DNA from: Planktophila sp965267775
GTDB lineage: Bacteria > Actinomycetota > Actinomycetes > Nanopelagicales > Nanopelagicaceae
NCBI GenBank assembly: GCA_965267775.1
Contig: OZ254140.1
Location: 682,001 to 746,000 of the forward strand
Reading direction: 5' to 3'
Length of the DNA stretch: 64,000 nt
The position numbers and the translations under genes are program-made. The notes under the pieces are model-generated. The model was not told the DNA's origin. It worked only from the letters and a program-made list of their open reading frames with translations, and ran no database searches. Shown piece by piece: positions 22,752 to 31,739 of the stretch. Position 1 is the stretch's first letter. The number at the start of each line of letters is the position of its first letter.

Positions 22752-22781
22752 ACTCTACGCTGGATATGCGCAGGGGCGCAA
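22752..22781 (-). promoter_or_regulatory. Candidate parA promoter
   Basis: On the minus strand TTGCGC (22781-22776) and TAGAGT (22757-22752) are 18 bases apart, about 30 bases before the parA TTG. It lies in the 80-base gap shared with the divergent scpA gene. Confidence 0.4.
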
Positions 22782-22803
22782 ATAAACCAAGTAAGGTTCG
22801 CGC

Positions 22804-23778
22804 GTGGATATTCTCGAGAGTGGCGCCAAAGCGGAAGCAGATACGCCTACGCCGGTAGAGCCGGTTAAAGATGGCGCCTTTAGCGTCCACCTCGATAATT
22901 TCGATGGGCCTTTCGATCTCCTTCTCCAACTCATTTCACGGCATAAGCTCGATATCACCGAGGTCTCTCTCAGCCTTGTTACCGATGAATTTATCTCCTT
23001 TATCCGCGCCCTTGAGGCCTCTGGCGAGGGATGGCGCCTCGATCAGGCGACCGAGTTCCTTGTCATCGCCGCCACGCTGCTCGACCTGAAGGCTGCCCGA
23101 CTCTTGCCGAGCGGTGAGATTGAGGATGAAGAGGATCTCGCCCTGCTAGAGGCTCGAGATATCCTCTTCGCCCGCCTGCTGCAATATCGCGCCTTTAAAG
23201 AGATCGCAGCCAACTTCCAAGAGGCGATTGCAGCAGCTGATAAGTCATTCCCACGCGTGGTTGCCCTAGATCCAGCGCTCTCAAGCCTCCTACCTGAGGT
23301 CCTGATCGGAGTTGGGCCAGAGCGCTTCGCCGCAATCGCCGACCGTGTTCTGACCCCTAAGGTTGCCCCAGTAGTAGCGGTAGAGCACCTCCATAGCGCC
23401 CTTGTGAGCGTGGCAGAGGAGTCAAGACTGGTGGTTGAGGCACTTCGCAAGGGGCGCACAATGAGCTTTAGATCCCTTATCTCAGAGGCCGATTCGACCT
23501 TGGTCGTCGTTGCTCGATTCCTAGCTCTCCTAGATCTCTATCGCCAGGGAGCGCTCCGCTTTGAGCAGGTAATTGCCCTCGGTGAGCTTCAGATTAGCTG
23601 GGTAGGCTCTGATGATGGTGAAGTTCTAGCTTCCTCGGAGTTCGATATCCCCGTGAGTGAGCAGTACCCTGAAGCCGAGGTTGAGACTTTGGCGGGTGAA
23701 AACCCTCAAGTAAGAGATGAGAGTTCCGAAGATTTAAGCGTCATTGGCGATGAAGAGGATGAGGACGAGAATGAGTGA
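22804..23778 (+). CDS. scpA: Segregation and condensation protein A (ScpA)
   Basis: The kleisin subunit of the SMC-ScpAB condensin. It has 324 residues. The family N-terminus FDGPFDLLLQLISRHKLDI starts near residue 33, LVIAATLLDLKAARLLP follows, and a C-terminal winged helix is near 230-275. The tail beyond about residue 285 is very acidic. Start is a GTG with AAGG about seven bases upstream. It overlaps scpB by 8 bases. Confidence 0.92.
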   Translation: MDILESGAKAEADTPTPVEPVKDGAFSVHLDNFDGPFDLLLQLISRHKLDITEVSLSLVTDEFISFIRALEASGEGWRLDQATEFLVIAATLLDLKAARLLPSGEIEDEEDLALLEARDILFARLLQYRAFKEIAANFQEAIAAADKSFPRVVALDPALSSLLPEVLIGVGPERFAAIADRVLTPKVAPVVAVEHLHSALVSVAEESRLVVEALRKGRTMSFRSLISEADSTLVVVARFLALLDLYRQGALRFEQVIALGELQISWVGSDDGEVLASSEFDIPVSEQYPEAEVETLAGENPQVRDESSEDLSVIGDEEDEDENE

Positions 23779-24400
23779 TCAGAATCCAGTAGAGGTCGAG
23801 AATCTCGAGAGCGCGACTGAGCCTGCGGAGGGCCAGCTATCGCATGTCTACGATGAGGCAACTCTCGCTCGCTCCATAGAGGCGATTCTTATGGTCGTCG
23901 ATGAACCGGTCACTGAACTCACCCTCGCATCTGTCTTAGAGGTGACTGTCGATCAGATTGTCGACTCTCTCGAGAAGCTTCAGGGTTCATATGAAGAGCG
24001 CGGTTTTACCCTCAAAGCGATCAATGGGGGATGGCGTTTCTATAGCTCACCAGAATTTAGCTCGGTAGTAGAGAAGTTCGTCCTCGATGGCCAGCAGAAC
24101 CGCCTCACCCAGGCTGCGCTCGAGACTTTGGCGGTAATCGCCTACCGCCAGCCGGTTTCACGTGCTCGAGTCTCGGCTATCCGTGGCGTTAACGTAGAGG
24201 CCGTTATGAAGACTCTTATTACACGTGGTCTCGTCGATGAGTATGGTGTTGAGAATGAGACCGGCGCTATCCTCTACAAGACGACTACCTACTTCCTCGA
24301 GCGCCTTGGCCTCAATAAGCTTGAAGATCTACCGCCTCTAGCCCCACATCTGCCAGATATCGATGGTCTCGACGAGATCCTCGATTCGCTTACCGACTAA
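23771..24400 (+). CDS. scpB: Segregation and condensation protein B (ScpB)
   Basis: Dimeric winged-helix partner of ScpA. From the ATG at 23771 it has 209 residues; upstream in-frame codons as far as 23744 are less likely because they lie deep in scpA and give an odd Met/Arg-rich leader. Diagnostic segments are IEAILMVVDEPVT, QAALETLAVIAYRQPVSRA and IRGVNVEAVMKTLITRGLV. Confidence 0.92.
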   Translation: MSDQNPVEVENLESATEPAEGQLSHVYDEATLARSIEAILMVVDEPVTELTLASVLEVTVDQIVDSLEKLQGSYEERGFTLKAINGGWRFYSSPEFSSVVEKFVLDGQQNRLTQAALETLAVIAYRQPVSRARVSAIRGVNVEAVMKTLITRGLVDEYGVENETGAILYKTTTYFLERLGLNKLEDLPPLAPHLPDIDGLDEILDSLTD

Positions 24401-24493
24401 CCCTTCAGTTACACTTCTGGAACTCAGGTGAGAATCTTCGCCTAGTTTTACGCTGACTGTCGTTAATGGATAGCCGCAGAATGGAAGTGCCCA

Positions 24494-25210
24494 ATGGCCG
24501 AAATCCGCCTCAATAAAATCATCGCCGATGCTGGCGTCACCTCTCGTAGGGGAGCGGACGATCTGATCATCTCAGGACGCGTCGCTGTCGATGGAAGAGT
24601 CATCCGAGAACTTGGAGCTAAATTCGACCCTACAAAGGTTAATGTAGAGGTTGATAATGAGACAGTTTTACAACAAATGACTAAGACTTATCTTGCACTT
24701 CATAAACCAAGAGGCGTTCTGTCAACCATGTATGACCCTGAAGGGCGCCCCTCCCTCGCCGACTTTATCGATCTTCGTACCGAGAGGCTCTTTCACGTAG
24801 GGCGCCTTGATAAGGATTCAGAAGGCCTCATTCTTCTCACAAATGATGGAGATCTGACCTTCCGCGCTACCCACCCATCTTTTGGCCTTGAGAAGACCTA
24901 CATTATTGAGTTCGATGGAATCCTGCCCAATGGGGCTGAAAAATCGCTCCGAAATGGGGTTGAGCTCGAAGATGGAATGGCCCGGGTTCTCGACTTCAAG
25001 CAGCTCTCACCAACATGGCTTGAGGTCACAATTCATGAAGGTAGATATCACATCATCCGCCGTCTCATGGAGGCGATAGGAGTCGATGTCATCCGCCTTA
25101 TCCGTACCCACTTCGGCCCTATCTCCTTAGGCGAAACACCGGAGGGTCGTTGGCGTGATCTCAATGACGGCGAATTACTAAACCTTCAAAAGGCTTTAGA
25201 TTCAAGTTAA
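24494..25210 (+). CDS. rluB: 23S rRNA pseudouridine synthase (RluB/RsuA family)
   Basis: 238 residues. N-terminal S4 domain about 1-60 (RLNKIIADAGVTSRRGADDLI), then the synthase domain with the catalytic-Asp motif GRLDKDSEGLILLTNDG near residues 98-115 and YHIIRRLMEAIG near the end. Position after scpB is the conserved actinobacterial and firmicute order, favouring RluB. The target base cannot be read from sequence. Confidence 0.92.
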   Translation: MAEIRLNKIIADAGVTSRRGADDLIISGRVAVDGRVIRELGAKFDPTKVNVEVDNETVLQQMTKTYLALHKPRGVLSTMYDPEGRPSLADFIDLRTERLFHVGRLDKDSEGLILLTNDGDLTFRATHPSFGLEKTYIIEFDGILPNGAEKSLRNGVELEDGMARVLDFKQLSPTWLEVTIHEGRYHIIRRLMEAIGVDVIRLIRTHFGPISLGETPEGRWRDLNDGELLNLQKALDSS

Positions 25211-25467
25211 TAAATCGATATCGCATATACAAATTTATATATCGATAAATTACTTTTAATATCTCTCAGCTCCTTTCGAATCGTTTTATCGATAATTTCA
25301 CGCTGAAATTGCCTGTACTAATATAGTTTTATCGATATTCAATATTGGGTCTGGTGAGAGCCAGGTACATTTGAATTTCGATGTGATCGAATGAATTCTT
25401 CGAAAGATATAGAACGATTTAACGACAAATGGTTATAAATATATAAGCGAGAGAAGGGTGAGAGGGT
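25211..25467. other. AT-rich, dyad-rich spacer before aroH
   Basis: A 257-base non-coding stretch much richer in A and T than its surroundings. The core ATCGAT occurs at 25214, 25241, 25288 and 25331, partly within larger palindromes such as TTATCGATAA (25286-25295). GTTTTATCGATA is repeated at 25283-25294 and 25326-25337. A perfect 7-bp dyad AATTTCA-CGC-TGAAATT spans 25294-25310 and CTGG-N6-CCAG spans 25351-25364. No credible open frame is present. A regulatory region or small RNA gene is possible. Confidence 0.6.
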
Positions 25468-25842
25468 ATGATTTCCGCTATGTCAGTTCGCGCAATTCGA
25501 GGTGCAACTCAGGTTGAGAGCAATACACCTGAGGCGATAGCTGCTGGGACGAAGGAACTTCTTGCAGAGATTCTGCGTGCCAACGATTTGCCGGTAGAAG
25601 CTGTCATCTCGGTCCTGCTCACTGCGACGCCTGATCTCACCGCAGCTTTTCCTGCCGCTGCAGCTAGGGAGGTGGGTTTTGAATCAACGCCCCTACTCTG
25701 CGCCGTTGAAATTGACGTTCCTGGGGCTCTTCCTCGAGTAATTCGAGCGATGGCTACCGTAGAAACGCCTCGTAACGCGAGCGAAATTGCCCATATCTAC
25801 CTCGGTGGCGCCAAGGCGCTCCGTCGAGATATCGCCCAGTAA
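25468..25842 (+). CDS. aroH: Chorismate mutase, AroH class
   Basis: 124 residues of the trimeric AroH type: VRAIRGATQVESNTPEAI at the N-terminus with the active-site Arg, LLTATPDLTAAFPA, and ALPRVIRAMATVE followed by HIYLGGAKALR. It converts chorismate to prephenate. The next gene, 11 bases on, is prephenate dehydrogenase, so the pair forms the tyrosine branch. The first ATG has AAGGG about ten bases upstream; an ATG four codons later is possible. Confidence 0.93.
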   Translation: MISAMSVRAIRGATQVESNTPEAIAAGTKELLAEILRANDLPVEAVISVLLTATPDLTAAFPAAAAREVGFESTPLLCAVEIDVPGALPRVIRAMATVETPRNASEIAHIYLGGAKALRRDIAQ

Positions 25843-25853
25843 GGGCTCGAAAT

Positions 25854-26906
25854 ATGACTCTCTCCCATATCCGCATCGTTGGATCCGGCCTTATCGGCAC
25901 ATCTATCGGTTTAGCGCTCACGACCGCTGGTAAGAACGTCACAATGATCGATATCGACCCTCAAGCACAGAAGCTAGCCCAAGATTTGATGGGTACTACG
26001 GGGAGCAAAGTTGGTGCAGAGGTAACGATTATCGCCTCGCCTCTCTCAACCATCTCCCAAGTCATATCAGATGAGATTGAACAAGGTTTCAACTTAGGAT
26101 TTATAGATATATCTTCGGTAAAAACTAACCCTGTAGTTGAGGTAACAGCATTGGGTCTTGATTTGGCCAACTTCCTCCCCACTCACCCCATGGCAGGTCG
26201 TGAGGTCGGGGGAGCTGAATCAGCTCGTGGCGATCTCTTTCAGGGGCGGCCTTGGATTCTCGACTCCCGAGGCGTAAGCGAAGAGCTTCTTAACGCAGGA
26301 AGAGAGATCATTGAGATCTGCGGCGGCCACCTCATAGATATGCCAGTGGCGATTCACGATCAAGCAGTCGCCCTCGTCTCCCATCTTCCCCAGATTATGA
26401 GTTCAGCTCTAGCTGCTCAATTGGAGGGCGCACCAGCAGAGTGGCTCGATCTGGCCGGAACTGGTCTTCGAGATACCACTCGCATCGCAGCTTCAAATTC
26501 ACATCTATGGCGAGAAATTTTGACCGCCAATCGTCAAGCGCTGACTCCTCTCCTCGATAAGGTTATTGAAGATCTTAAGAGCCTTCAGCTCTCACTTAAT
26601 TCAGAGGGTGCAGTTGAAGAATTCATCAAAGCTGGAAATCGTGGCCGCTCAATGATTCCTGGAAAGCATGGAGGAGTTGCGCGAAATTACACCTTCTTGC
26701 CAGTTGTTATTGAAGATAAACCTGGCCAACTCGCTGCGCTCTTCGACGAGTGTGCAACTGCTCAAGTTAACGTTGAAGATCTCACCATTGAACACTCACC
26801 AGAGCAATACACAGGATTAATCACACTCGCTCTCTCAAAAGATGGCGCAGAGAAGTTATATCAACATCTCTTAAAGCAGGGATGGAGCGCTCACTCACCG
26901 CGCTAA
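25854..26906 (+). CDS. tyrA: Prephenate dehydrogenase (TyrA) with ACT domain
   Basis: 350 residues. The NAD-binding motif VGSGLIGTSIGLAL opens the protein. THPMAGREVGG, VSHLPQIMSSALA and the helical dimer domain follow. A C-terminal ACT domain begins near residue 282 (VVIEDKPGQLAALFDECA), the usual place for tyrosine feedback control. It acts directly after AroH in tyrosine synthesis. Confidence 0.93.
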   Translation: MTLSHIRIVGSGLIGTSIGLALTTAGKNVTMIDIDPQAQKLAQDLMGTTGSKVGAEVTIIASPLSTISQVISDEIEQGFNLGFIDISSVKTNPVVEVTALGLDLANFLPTHPMAGREVGGAESARGDLFQGRPWILDSRGVSEELLNAGREIIEICGGHLIDMPVAIHDQAVALVSHLPQIMSSALAAQLEGAPAEWLDLAGTGLRDTTRIAASNSHLWREILTANRQALTPLLDKVIEDLKSLQLSLNSEGAVEEFIKAGNRGRSMIPGKHGGVARNYTFLPVVIEDKPGQLAALFDECATAQVNVEDLTIEHSPEQYTGLITLALSKDGAEKLYQHLLKQGWSAHSPR

Positions 26907-26988
26907 TGGTGAAGTAAATCTTTGAAGTGCGCGATAATAAGCGCTGTATTTATATATCGACTTGTGAGCAGAGAGGTTTGGGTTAGAC

Positions 26989-28956
26989 ATGATTATTGTT
27001 GCACTTGATGGCCCAAGCGGAGCTGGTAAGTCATCTACATCTAAGGGTATTGCAACTCGTGCGGGATGGAACTATCTCGATACCGGTGCGCTCTATCGCG
27101 CCGTTGCTCTTGTTGCGCTAGAGATCAAGAGCGATGAGGCGAAGGATATTCTCGCGCATCTCGCTCTCAACCGCATCTCATTCTCTGCAGATCCAAAGAA
27201 GCCAGAGATCTTCCTGGGGGAGCGGAACATCTCAGAAGAGATTCGTACTCTCAACGTTACAAATAAAGTTTCGCTGATTGCAGCAGACCCCGATATTCGT
27301 GCAGAGCTTCTCAAGCTGCAACACTCAATTATTGATAAATGTGAACGCGGAATTGTTGTAGAGGGTCGCGATATCGGAACAGTTGTATGCCCTGATGCAG
27401 CGCTCAAGGTTTATCTCACCGCCGATATTGATGCGCGTACATCTCGTCGTGAAAATGAAATTGCCGATGTCTCAATCTCAACCGATGTTGTCGCAGAGTC
27501 GCTCACATCACGTGATGAGCTCGATTCAACCCGTAAAACAAGCCCTTTAGCGATGGCATCTGATGCTGTTCATATTGATAGCACTGAACTCAATCTCGAA
27601 GAGACAATCGAGCGGGTATGGGAACTTCTCGTCGAGCGTTCACTTCTCGGACTTCCTATCGTTGCCATTCTCGGTCGACCAAATGTTGGAAAATCAACTT
27701 TGATCAATCGTTTTATCGGTCGACGTGAAGCAATTGTTGAAGATACTCCTGGCGTGACACGCGATCGCGTTCAATATGAATGCGAGTGGGGTGGACGTCG
27801 CTTTATCGTGATGGATACCGGTGGTTGGGAATCAAAGCCCGATGGAATTTCAGTTGCAATCTCTGCTGGTGCAGAACTTGCAATGGAGGAAGCCGACATC
27901 CTCGCATTTGTGGTTGATGCACAGGTTGGTGCGCTCGATGAAGATGATGTGATGGTGCAAGAGCTTCGCAAGGCGAAGAAGCCAACAATTCTTATTGCAA
28001 ATAAAGTTGATGGCGATCACGACGAGGCAGATGCATACGCTCTTTGGAATCTCGGACTTGGCGAGCCTCAATTTGTTTCAGGTTTACATGGTCGTGGCTC
28101 GGGAGATCTTCTCGACAACATTGTGAATTTGCTTCCAGAAGTTGGTCGCGCACAGACGCAAGATGGGTATCGCCGTATTGCGTTAATTGGTCGACCAAAT
28201 GTTGGCAAGTCCAGCTTGCTCAATGCACTTGCGGGAGAGAATCGTTCAATTGTTGATGATGTTGCAGGTACAACACGTGATCCTGTTGACTCGCTGATTG
28301 AAATTGGTGGACAGGTCTGGCGTTTTGTTGATACTGCAGGAATTAAGAAGCGTGCAAATCAGGCAAGTGGTACTGATTACTATGCAACGCTTCGCACACA
28401 GACTGCACTTGAACGTTCAGAGTGTGTTGCTCTCGTACTCGATGCCTCTGTTCCAATTTCAGAGCAGGATCTTCGAATCATCTCGATGGTGGAAGATTCC
28501 GGTAAGGCGATGGTCCTTGTATTAAATAAGTGGGATCTCGTAGATGACGATCGTCGCGATCAATTAGAGAAAGAGCTCGATCGCCACCTCGGCCATATTG
28601 AATGGGTTCAACGAGTAAATGTTGCAGCTAAAACTGGCTGGCACCGTGATCGCTTGGCACCTGCTCTTCGCACCGCACTTGCCTCATGGGAGAAGCGCGT
28701 TCCTACCTCAAAGCTCAACTCATTCTTGGGAGCCCTCATCGGCGCAACTCCACCACCAGTTCGTGGCGGAAAGCAGCCAAAGGTCTACTACGCAACGCAG
28801 GCTGGAATTGCCCCTCCAAAGTTTGTCGTCTTCTCATCCGGTTGGATTGAGGCCTCCTATCGACGTTTTATCGAGCGCCGTCTGCGTGAAGAGTTCGGCT
28901 TCCCGGGAACTCCAGTTCAGGTAGCTATCCGAGTCAAGGAGCGCGATAAGGAGTGA
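26989..28956 (+). CDS. cmk-der: Fused cytidylate kinase - GTPase Der (Cmk-EngA)
   Basis: One 655-residue frame carries two enzymes. Residues 1 to about 215 are cytidylate kinase, with GPSGAGKSS at 8-16, LDTGALYRAVA and VVEGRDIGTVV. From about 220 on it is Der, with two GTPase domains: GRPNVGKST at 229-237 with NKVDGD, then a second GRPNVGKSS with NKWDLVDD, and a KH-like C-terminal domain. Der is needed for 50S subunit assembly. The reading frame is uninterrupted across the junction, so this is a true fusion; similar fusions are known in some actinobacteria such as bifidobacteria. Confidence 0.94.
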   Translation: MIIVALDGPSGAGKSSTSKGIATRAGWNYLDTGALYRAVALVALEIKSDEAKDILAHLALNRISFSADPKKPEIFLGERNISEEIRTLNVTNKVSLIAADPDIRAELLKLQHSIIDKCERGIVVEGRDIGTVVCPDAALKVYLTADIDARTSRRENEIADVSISTDVVAESLTSRDELDSTRKTSPLAMASDAVHIDSTELNLEETIERVWELLVERSLLGLPIVAILGRPNVGKSTLINRFIGRREAIVEDTPGVTRDRVQYECEWGGRRFIVMDTGGWESKPDGISVAISAGAELAMEEADILAFVVDAQVGALDEDDVMVQELRKAKKPTILIANKVDGDHDEADAYALWNLGLGEPQFVSGLHGRGSGDLLDNIVNLLPEVGRAQTQDGYRRIALIGRPNVGKSSLLNALAGENRSIVDDVAGTTRDPVDSLIEIGGQVWRFVDTAGIKKRANQASGTDYYATLRTQTALERSECVALVLDASVPISEQDLRIISMVEDSGKAMVLVLNKWDLVDDDRRDQLEKELDRHLGHIEWVQRVNVAAKTGWHRDRLAPALRTALASWEKRVPTSKLNSFLGALIGATPPPVRGGKQPKVYYATQAGIAPPKFVVFSSGWIEASYRRFIERRLREEFGFPGTPVQVAIRVKERDKE

Positions 28957-29537
28957 GGCAGTACTTGACGATTCCCAACGCACTCACCGCGCTACGCGGC
29001 CTTGGGGTTCCTCTCTTTATCTGGCTCGCACTCGATCTTCACTCTGATGGATGGGCGATCTTCGTCCTGGCCATCGGTGGAATTACCGATTATCTAGATG
29101 GCAAGTTGGCCCGGATGTGGAACCAGACATCCCGTTTTGGCGAATTAGCCGACCCTGCGATTGACCGTATCTATATCCTCACCACTCTCATCGTTCTCTA
29201 CCTCCGTGACGCACTTCCATTATGGGTAATCATCGTTCTTCTAGGTCGCGACTTGATATTAGGAATAGTGACGATTGCTCTGACTCGTAACGGTCTACCT
29301 CCACTGAAGGTTACATATATCGGTAAGGCGGCAACGTTCAATCTTCTCTATGCATTTCCACTTCTCCTACTCGCGCTCAGCGATTCGGTTGCTGGAATTC
29401 TCGCTTATATCTTCGGCTGGGCCTTTGCCATCTGGGGGATAGCGCTCTACCTCTTTACCGGTGTTTCATATTTCCGCACGGCAGTGAAAAGTATTAGAGT
29501 GCCACCATCAGCGCGCATCATTGAGATGCGAGAGTAG
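28953..29537 (+). CDS. CDP-alcohol phosphatidyltransferase (PgsA-like)
   Basis: 194 residues with about five membrane helices. The full CDP-alcohol motif D-x2-DG-x2-AR-x8-G-x3-D-x3-D is present at residues 46-71, with metal-binding D46, D49, D67 and D71. It makes a phospholipid from CDP-diacylglycerol, most likely phosphatidylglycerophosphate or cardiolipin. The GTG start overlaps the cmk-der stop (GTGA). The position before gcvH and the FHA gene matches mycobacterial pgsA2; the exact acceptor alcohol is not resolved. Confidence 0.85.
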   Translation: MRQYLTIPNALTALRGLGVPLFIWLALDLHSDGWAIFVLAIGGITDYLDGKLARMWNQTSRFGELADPAIDRIYILTTLIVLYLRDALPLWVIIVLLGRDLILGIVTIALTRNGLPPLKVTYIGKAATFNLLYAFPLLLLALSDSVAGILAYIFGWAFAIWGIALYLFTGVSYFRTAVKSIRVPPSARIIEMRE

Positions 29538-29548
29538 AAGAGGACCTC

Positions 29549-29929
29549 ATGTCACAGATTCCAGCAGATCTTCAATATACAAAAGAGCATGAGTGGGTCG
29601 CTCAGACATCTACTTCAGGAACCATTCGTATGGGTATCACTGACTTCGCTCAAGGCGCTCTCGGAGATATCGTCTATGTTCAGATGCCTAAAGTTGGAGA
29701 TGCGGTAGTTGCAGATAAAGTCTGCGGTGAAGTTGAGTCGACGAAGTCAGTCTCTGAAATCTTCTCTCCAGTTACAGGAACGATTGTTGCAATTAATGAA
29801 TCACTGACAAATACTCCAGAGCTTGTCAACTCAGACCCATATGGCGCCGGATGGTTGGCGGAAATCTCAGTAAGTGGAGAGCCAGCAGCGCTCTTAAGCG
29901 CAACAGAATATGGTTCTATTACCGGCTGA
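29549..29929 (+). CDS. gcvH: Glycine cleavage system H protein (GcvH)
   Basis: 126 residues. The lipoyl carrier of the glycine cleavage complex, with the lipoylated K66 in EVESTKSVSE. LQYTKEHEWV at the N-terminus and SDPYGAGWLA near the C-terminus are family landmarks. gcvP lies five genes downstream; gcvT is not in the window. Confidence 0.96.
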   Translation: MSQIPADLQYTKEHEWVAQTSTSGTIRMGITDFAQGALGDIVYVQMPKVGDAVVADKVCGEVESTKSVSEIFSPVTGTIVAINESLTNTPELVNSDPYGAGWLAEISVSGEPAALLSATEYGSITG

Positions 29930-29947
29930 TTGCAGTAGTTCTCCGGC

Positions 29948-29976
29948 TTGATAATTTTTCAGTAACTCTCTAGTGT
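29948..29976 (+). promoter_or_regulatory. Candidate promoter of the FHA/merR unit
   Basis: TTGATA at 29948-29953 and TAGTGT at 29971-29976 are 17 bases apart, in the 116-base gap between gcvH and the FHA gene. A MerR-like imperfect dyad begins just downstream. Confidence 0.5.
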
Positions 29977-30045
29977 CAGCCTCAAGTTGAAGGTGAGCCA
30001 GTTTTACCGTGGTTCATTGAATTGAGTGAAGTTGAGGGGAGTCTC

Positions 30046-30513
30046 ATGGAAAATCCAGTTCCGAACCATGAATTAACGACGACCCTCCACCTCGGAGTCC
30101 GATCTGTAGTCGATTCTTCCCCTGTCGCTCTGATTGAAAAGCTGATTGCAGAATCTTCTCCTGAAGAGGCGGCAGTCCTCCAAGAGGTAATGAATGGCAC
30201 TGGCGAGAGCGCAATGGTCTTTATCCATCGCGGCCCCTCTCGAGGAGCTCGATTCCTGATTACATCTGATGGCTCATCAATTGGCCGTGCACCATCGAAC
30301 GATATCTTCCTCGATGATGTAACTGTCTCTCGAACACATGCAACTATCAAGCGCGATGGAGATCGTTTTCTCTTTACCGACTCTGGAAGTCTCAATGGTT
30401 CATATATCAACAATCAACAAAGTTCATCTCACCAGCTTTCTACAGGTGATGAGATTCAAATTGGCAAATTCCATATGCTCTTTATCGGCAGTACTAAATC
30501 AGGGGAGAAGTAA
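30046..30513 (+). CDS. garA: GarA/OdhI-like FHA-domain regulator
   Basis: 155 residues from the ATG at 30046, chosen because GAGGGGAG lies just upstream; an in-frame TTG at 30022 is weaker. The C-terminal FHA domain has GSSIGRAPSNDIFL, VSRTHATI and SGSLNGSYINN. A TTT cluster at residues 11-13 sits where GarA has its phosphorylated Thr-Thr motif, although the motif is not identical. In mycobacteria GarA, switched by PknB/PknG, controls 2-oxoglutarate and glutamate enzymes. Gene order gcvH-garA-merR-BFN-merR-gcvP is as in Mycobacterium. Confidence 0.85.
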   Translation: MENPVPNHELTTTLHLGVRSVVDSSPVALIEKLIAESSPEEAAVLQEVMNGTGESAMVFIHRGPSRGARFLITSDGSSIGRAPSNDIFLDDVTVSRTHATIKRDGDRFLFTDSGSLNGSYINNQQSSSHQLSTGDEIQIGKFHMLFIGSTKSGEK

Positions 30514-31233
30514 GTGAGCGTTCCAGCACGTGCATATTTAAGTATCGGTGAAGTTTTGACAAAGCTCCGTGGTGATTTCTCTGACATCACCATCTCAAAG
30601 ATTCGCTTCCTCGAATCTGAAGGACTCATCGAGCCACAACGCACACCATCTGGCTACCGTAAATTTACAAGCAATGATCTCGATCGTCTCCGTTATGTAC
30701 TACTTGCCCAGCGCGATCAATACCTTCCGCTGAAGGTCATCAAAGAGAATCTTGATGCGCTCGACCGTGGTCTGCAGCCAACTCCTCAAGGTATTGCAGT
30801 TCCACGTCCAACTCTTGGCCTCGCTACAGTTGATGGAGAGATTGCTCCATCAACCTTCGGCGAACAGTCAGAGATGCGACTTTCACGCGATGAACTCATC
30901 AATGCATCTGGTCTCGAAGAGAGCCAGCTTGTAGAGCTCGAGTCATTTGGGCTTATCACTCTTCGCGGTCGTCACTACGATGGCGATGCCCTCTCTGTTG
31001 CTAAGGCAGTTGCAGAGATGGCCTCATTCGGAATTGAAGCTCGACACTTACGTTCATTTAAGACAGCTGCTGATCGTGAAATTGGATTGATTGAACAAGT
31101 GATCACGCCATTTACGCGCCAGAAGTCATCAGAGGCTAAAGCTCGTGCAGAGGAAGTTCAGAAGGAGATTGCAGCGCTATCAGTACGTCTGCATACCTCA
31201 CTCGTTCGTAGCGGTCTCAACCGCCCACGCTAA
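30514..31233 (+). CDS. MerR-family transcriptional regulator (Rv1828 type)
   Basis: 239 residues. N-terminal MerR winged helix: LSIGEVLTKLRGDF, ISKIRFLESEGLIEPQRTPSGYRKF. A long second half with ESQLVELESFGLI looks like a second helix-turn-helix-like or effector segment typical of this actinobacterial type. GTG start directly after the FHA stop, preceded by GGGGAG. The next gene begins at the base after its stop. Confidence 0.88.
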   Translation: MSVPARAYLSIGEVLTKLRGDFSDITISKIRFLESEGLIEPQRTPSGYRKFTSNDLDRLRYVLLAQRDQYLPLKVIKENLDALDRGLQPTPQGIAVPRPTLGLATVDGEIAPSTFGEQSEMRLSRDELINASGLEESQLVELESFGLITLRGRHYDGDALSVAKAVAEMASFGIEARHLRSFKTAADREIGLIEQVITPFTRQKSSEAKARAEEVQKEIAALSVRLHTSLVRSGLNRPR

Positions 31234-31722
31234 ATGTTTGCATTGGTGGAAGTTGTTGGCGTCCGAATTGAGATGCCCTCCAACCAACCCATCGTTCTCT
31301 TGAAGGAGATGGAGGGAACAACCTTCCTTCCGATCTGGGTCGGTTCAGTAGAGGCATCTGCTATCGCCTTTGCTCAACAGGAACTTCGTCCATCACGCCC
31401 ATTGACTCATGACCTCATCGTTGAATTACTCGAGGCGAGCGGCACGACGTTGACGGCAGTTCATATCACCGACATGCGCGATGGAATCTTCTATGCCGAA
31501 CTTCAGATGCGTAACGCAGAAGGCCCGATTCCAGCGCTCTCTGCCCGGCCATCTGATGCGATCGCTATCGCTCTTCGCACCAAGACAAACATCTTGGTCA
31601 GCCAGGATCTCCTTGCTAGCGCTGGAATTCAGATTCCAGCCGGTGCCGAAGGGGAGAGCGAGCAGGAGGTCGAAGCCTTCCGAGAGTTCCTCGATCAGAT
31701 CAATCCAGAGGATTTCGCTTAA
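31234..31722 (+). CDS. Bifunctional nuclease (BFN/DUF151) family protein
   Basis: 162 residues. Family motifs are FLPIWVGSVEASAIAFA near residue 30, RPLTHDLIVELLEA near 52, and ARPSDAIAIALRTKTNILVS near 107-126. Some members have DNase and RNase activity; the bacterial role is unclear. It lies between two MerR genes, as in Mycobacterium. Confidence 0.9.
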   Translation: MFALVEVVGVRIEMPSNQPIVLLKEMEGTTFLPIWVGSVEASAIAFAQQELRPSRPLTHDLIVELLEASGTTLTAVHITDMRDGIFYAELQMRNAEGPIPALSARPSDAIAIALRTKTNILVSQDLLASAGIQIPAGAEGESEQEVEAFREFLDQINPEDFA

Positions 31723-31739
31723 GAGGTAGAAAGAACCTT

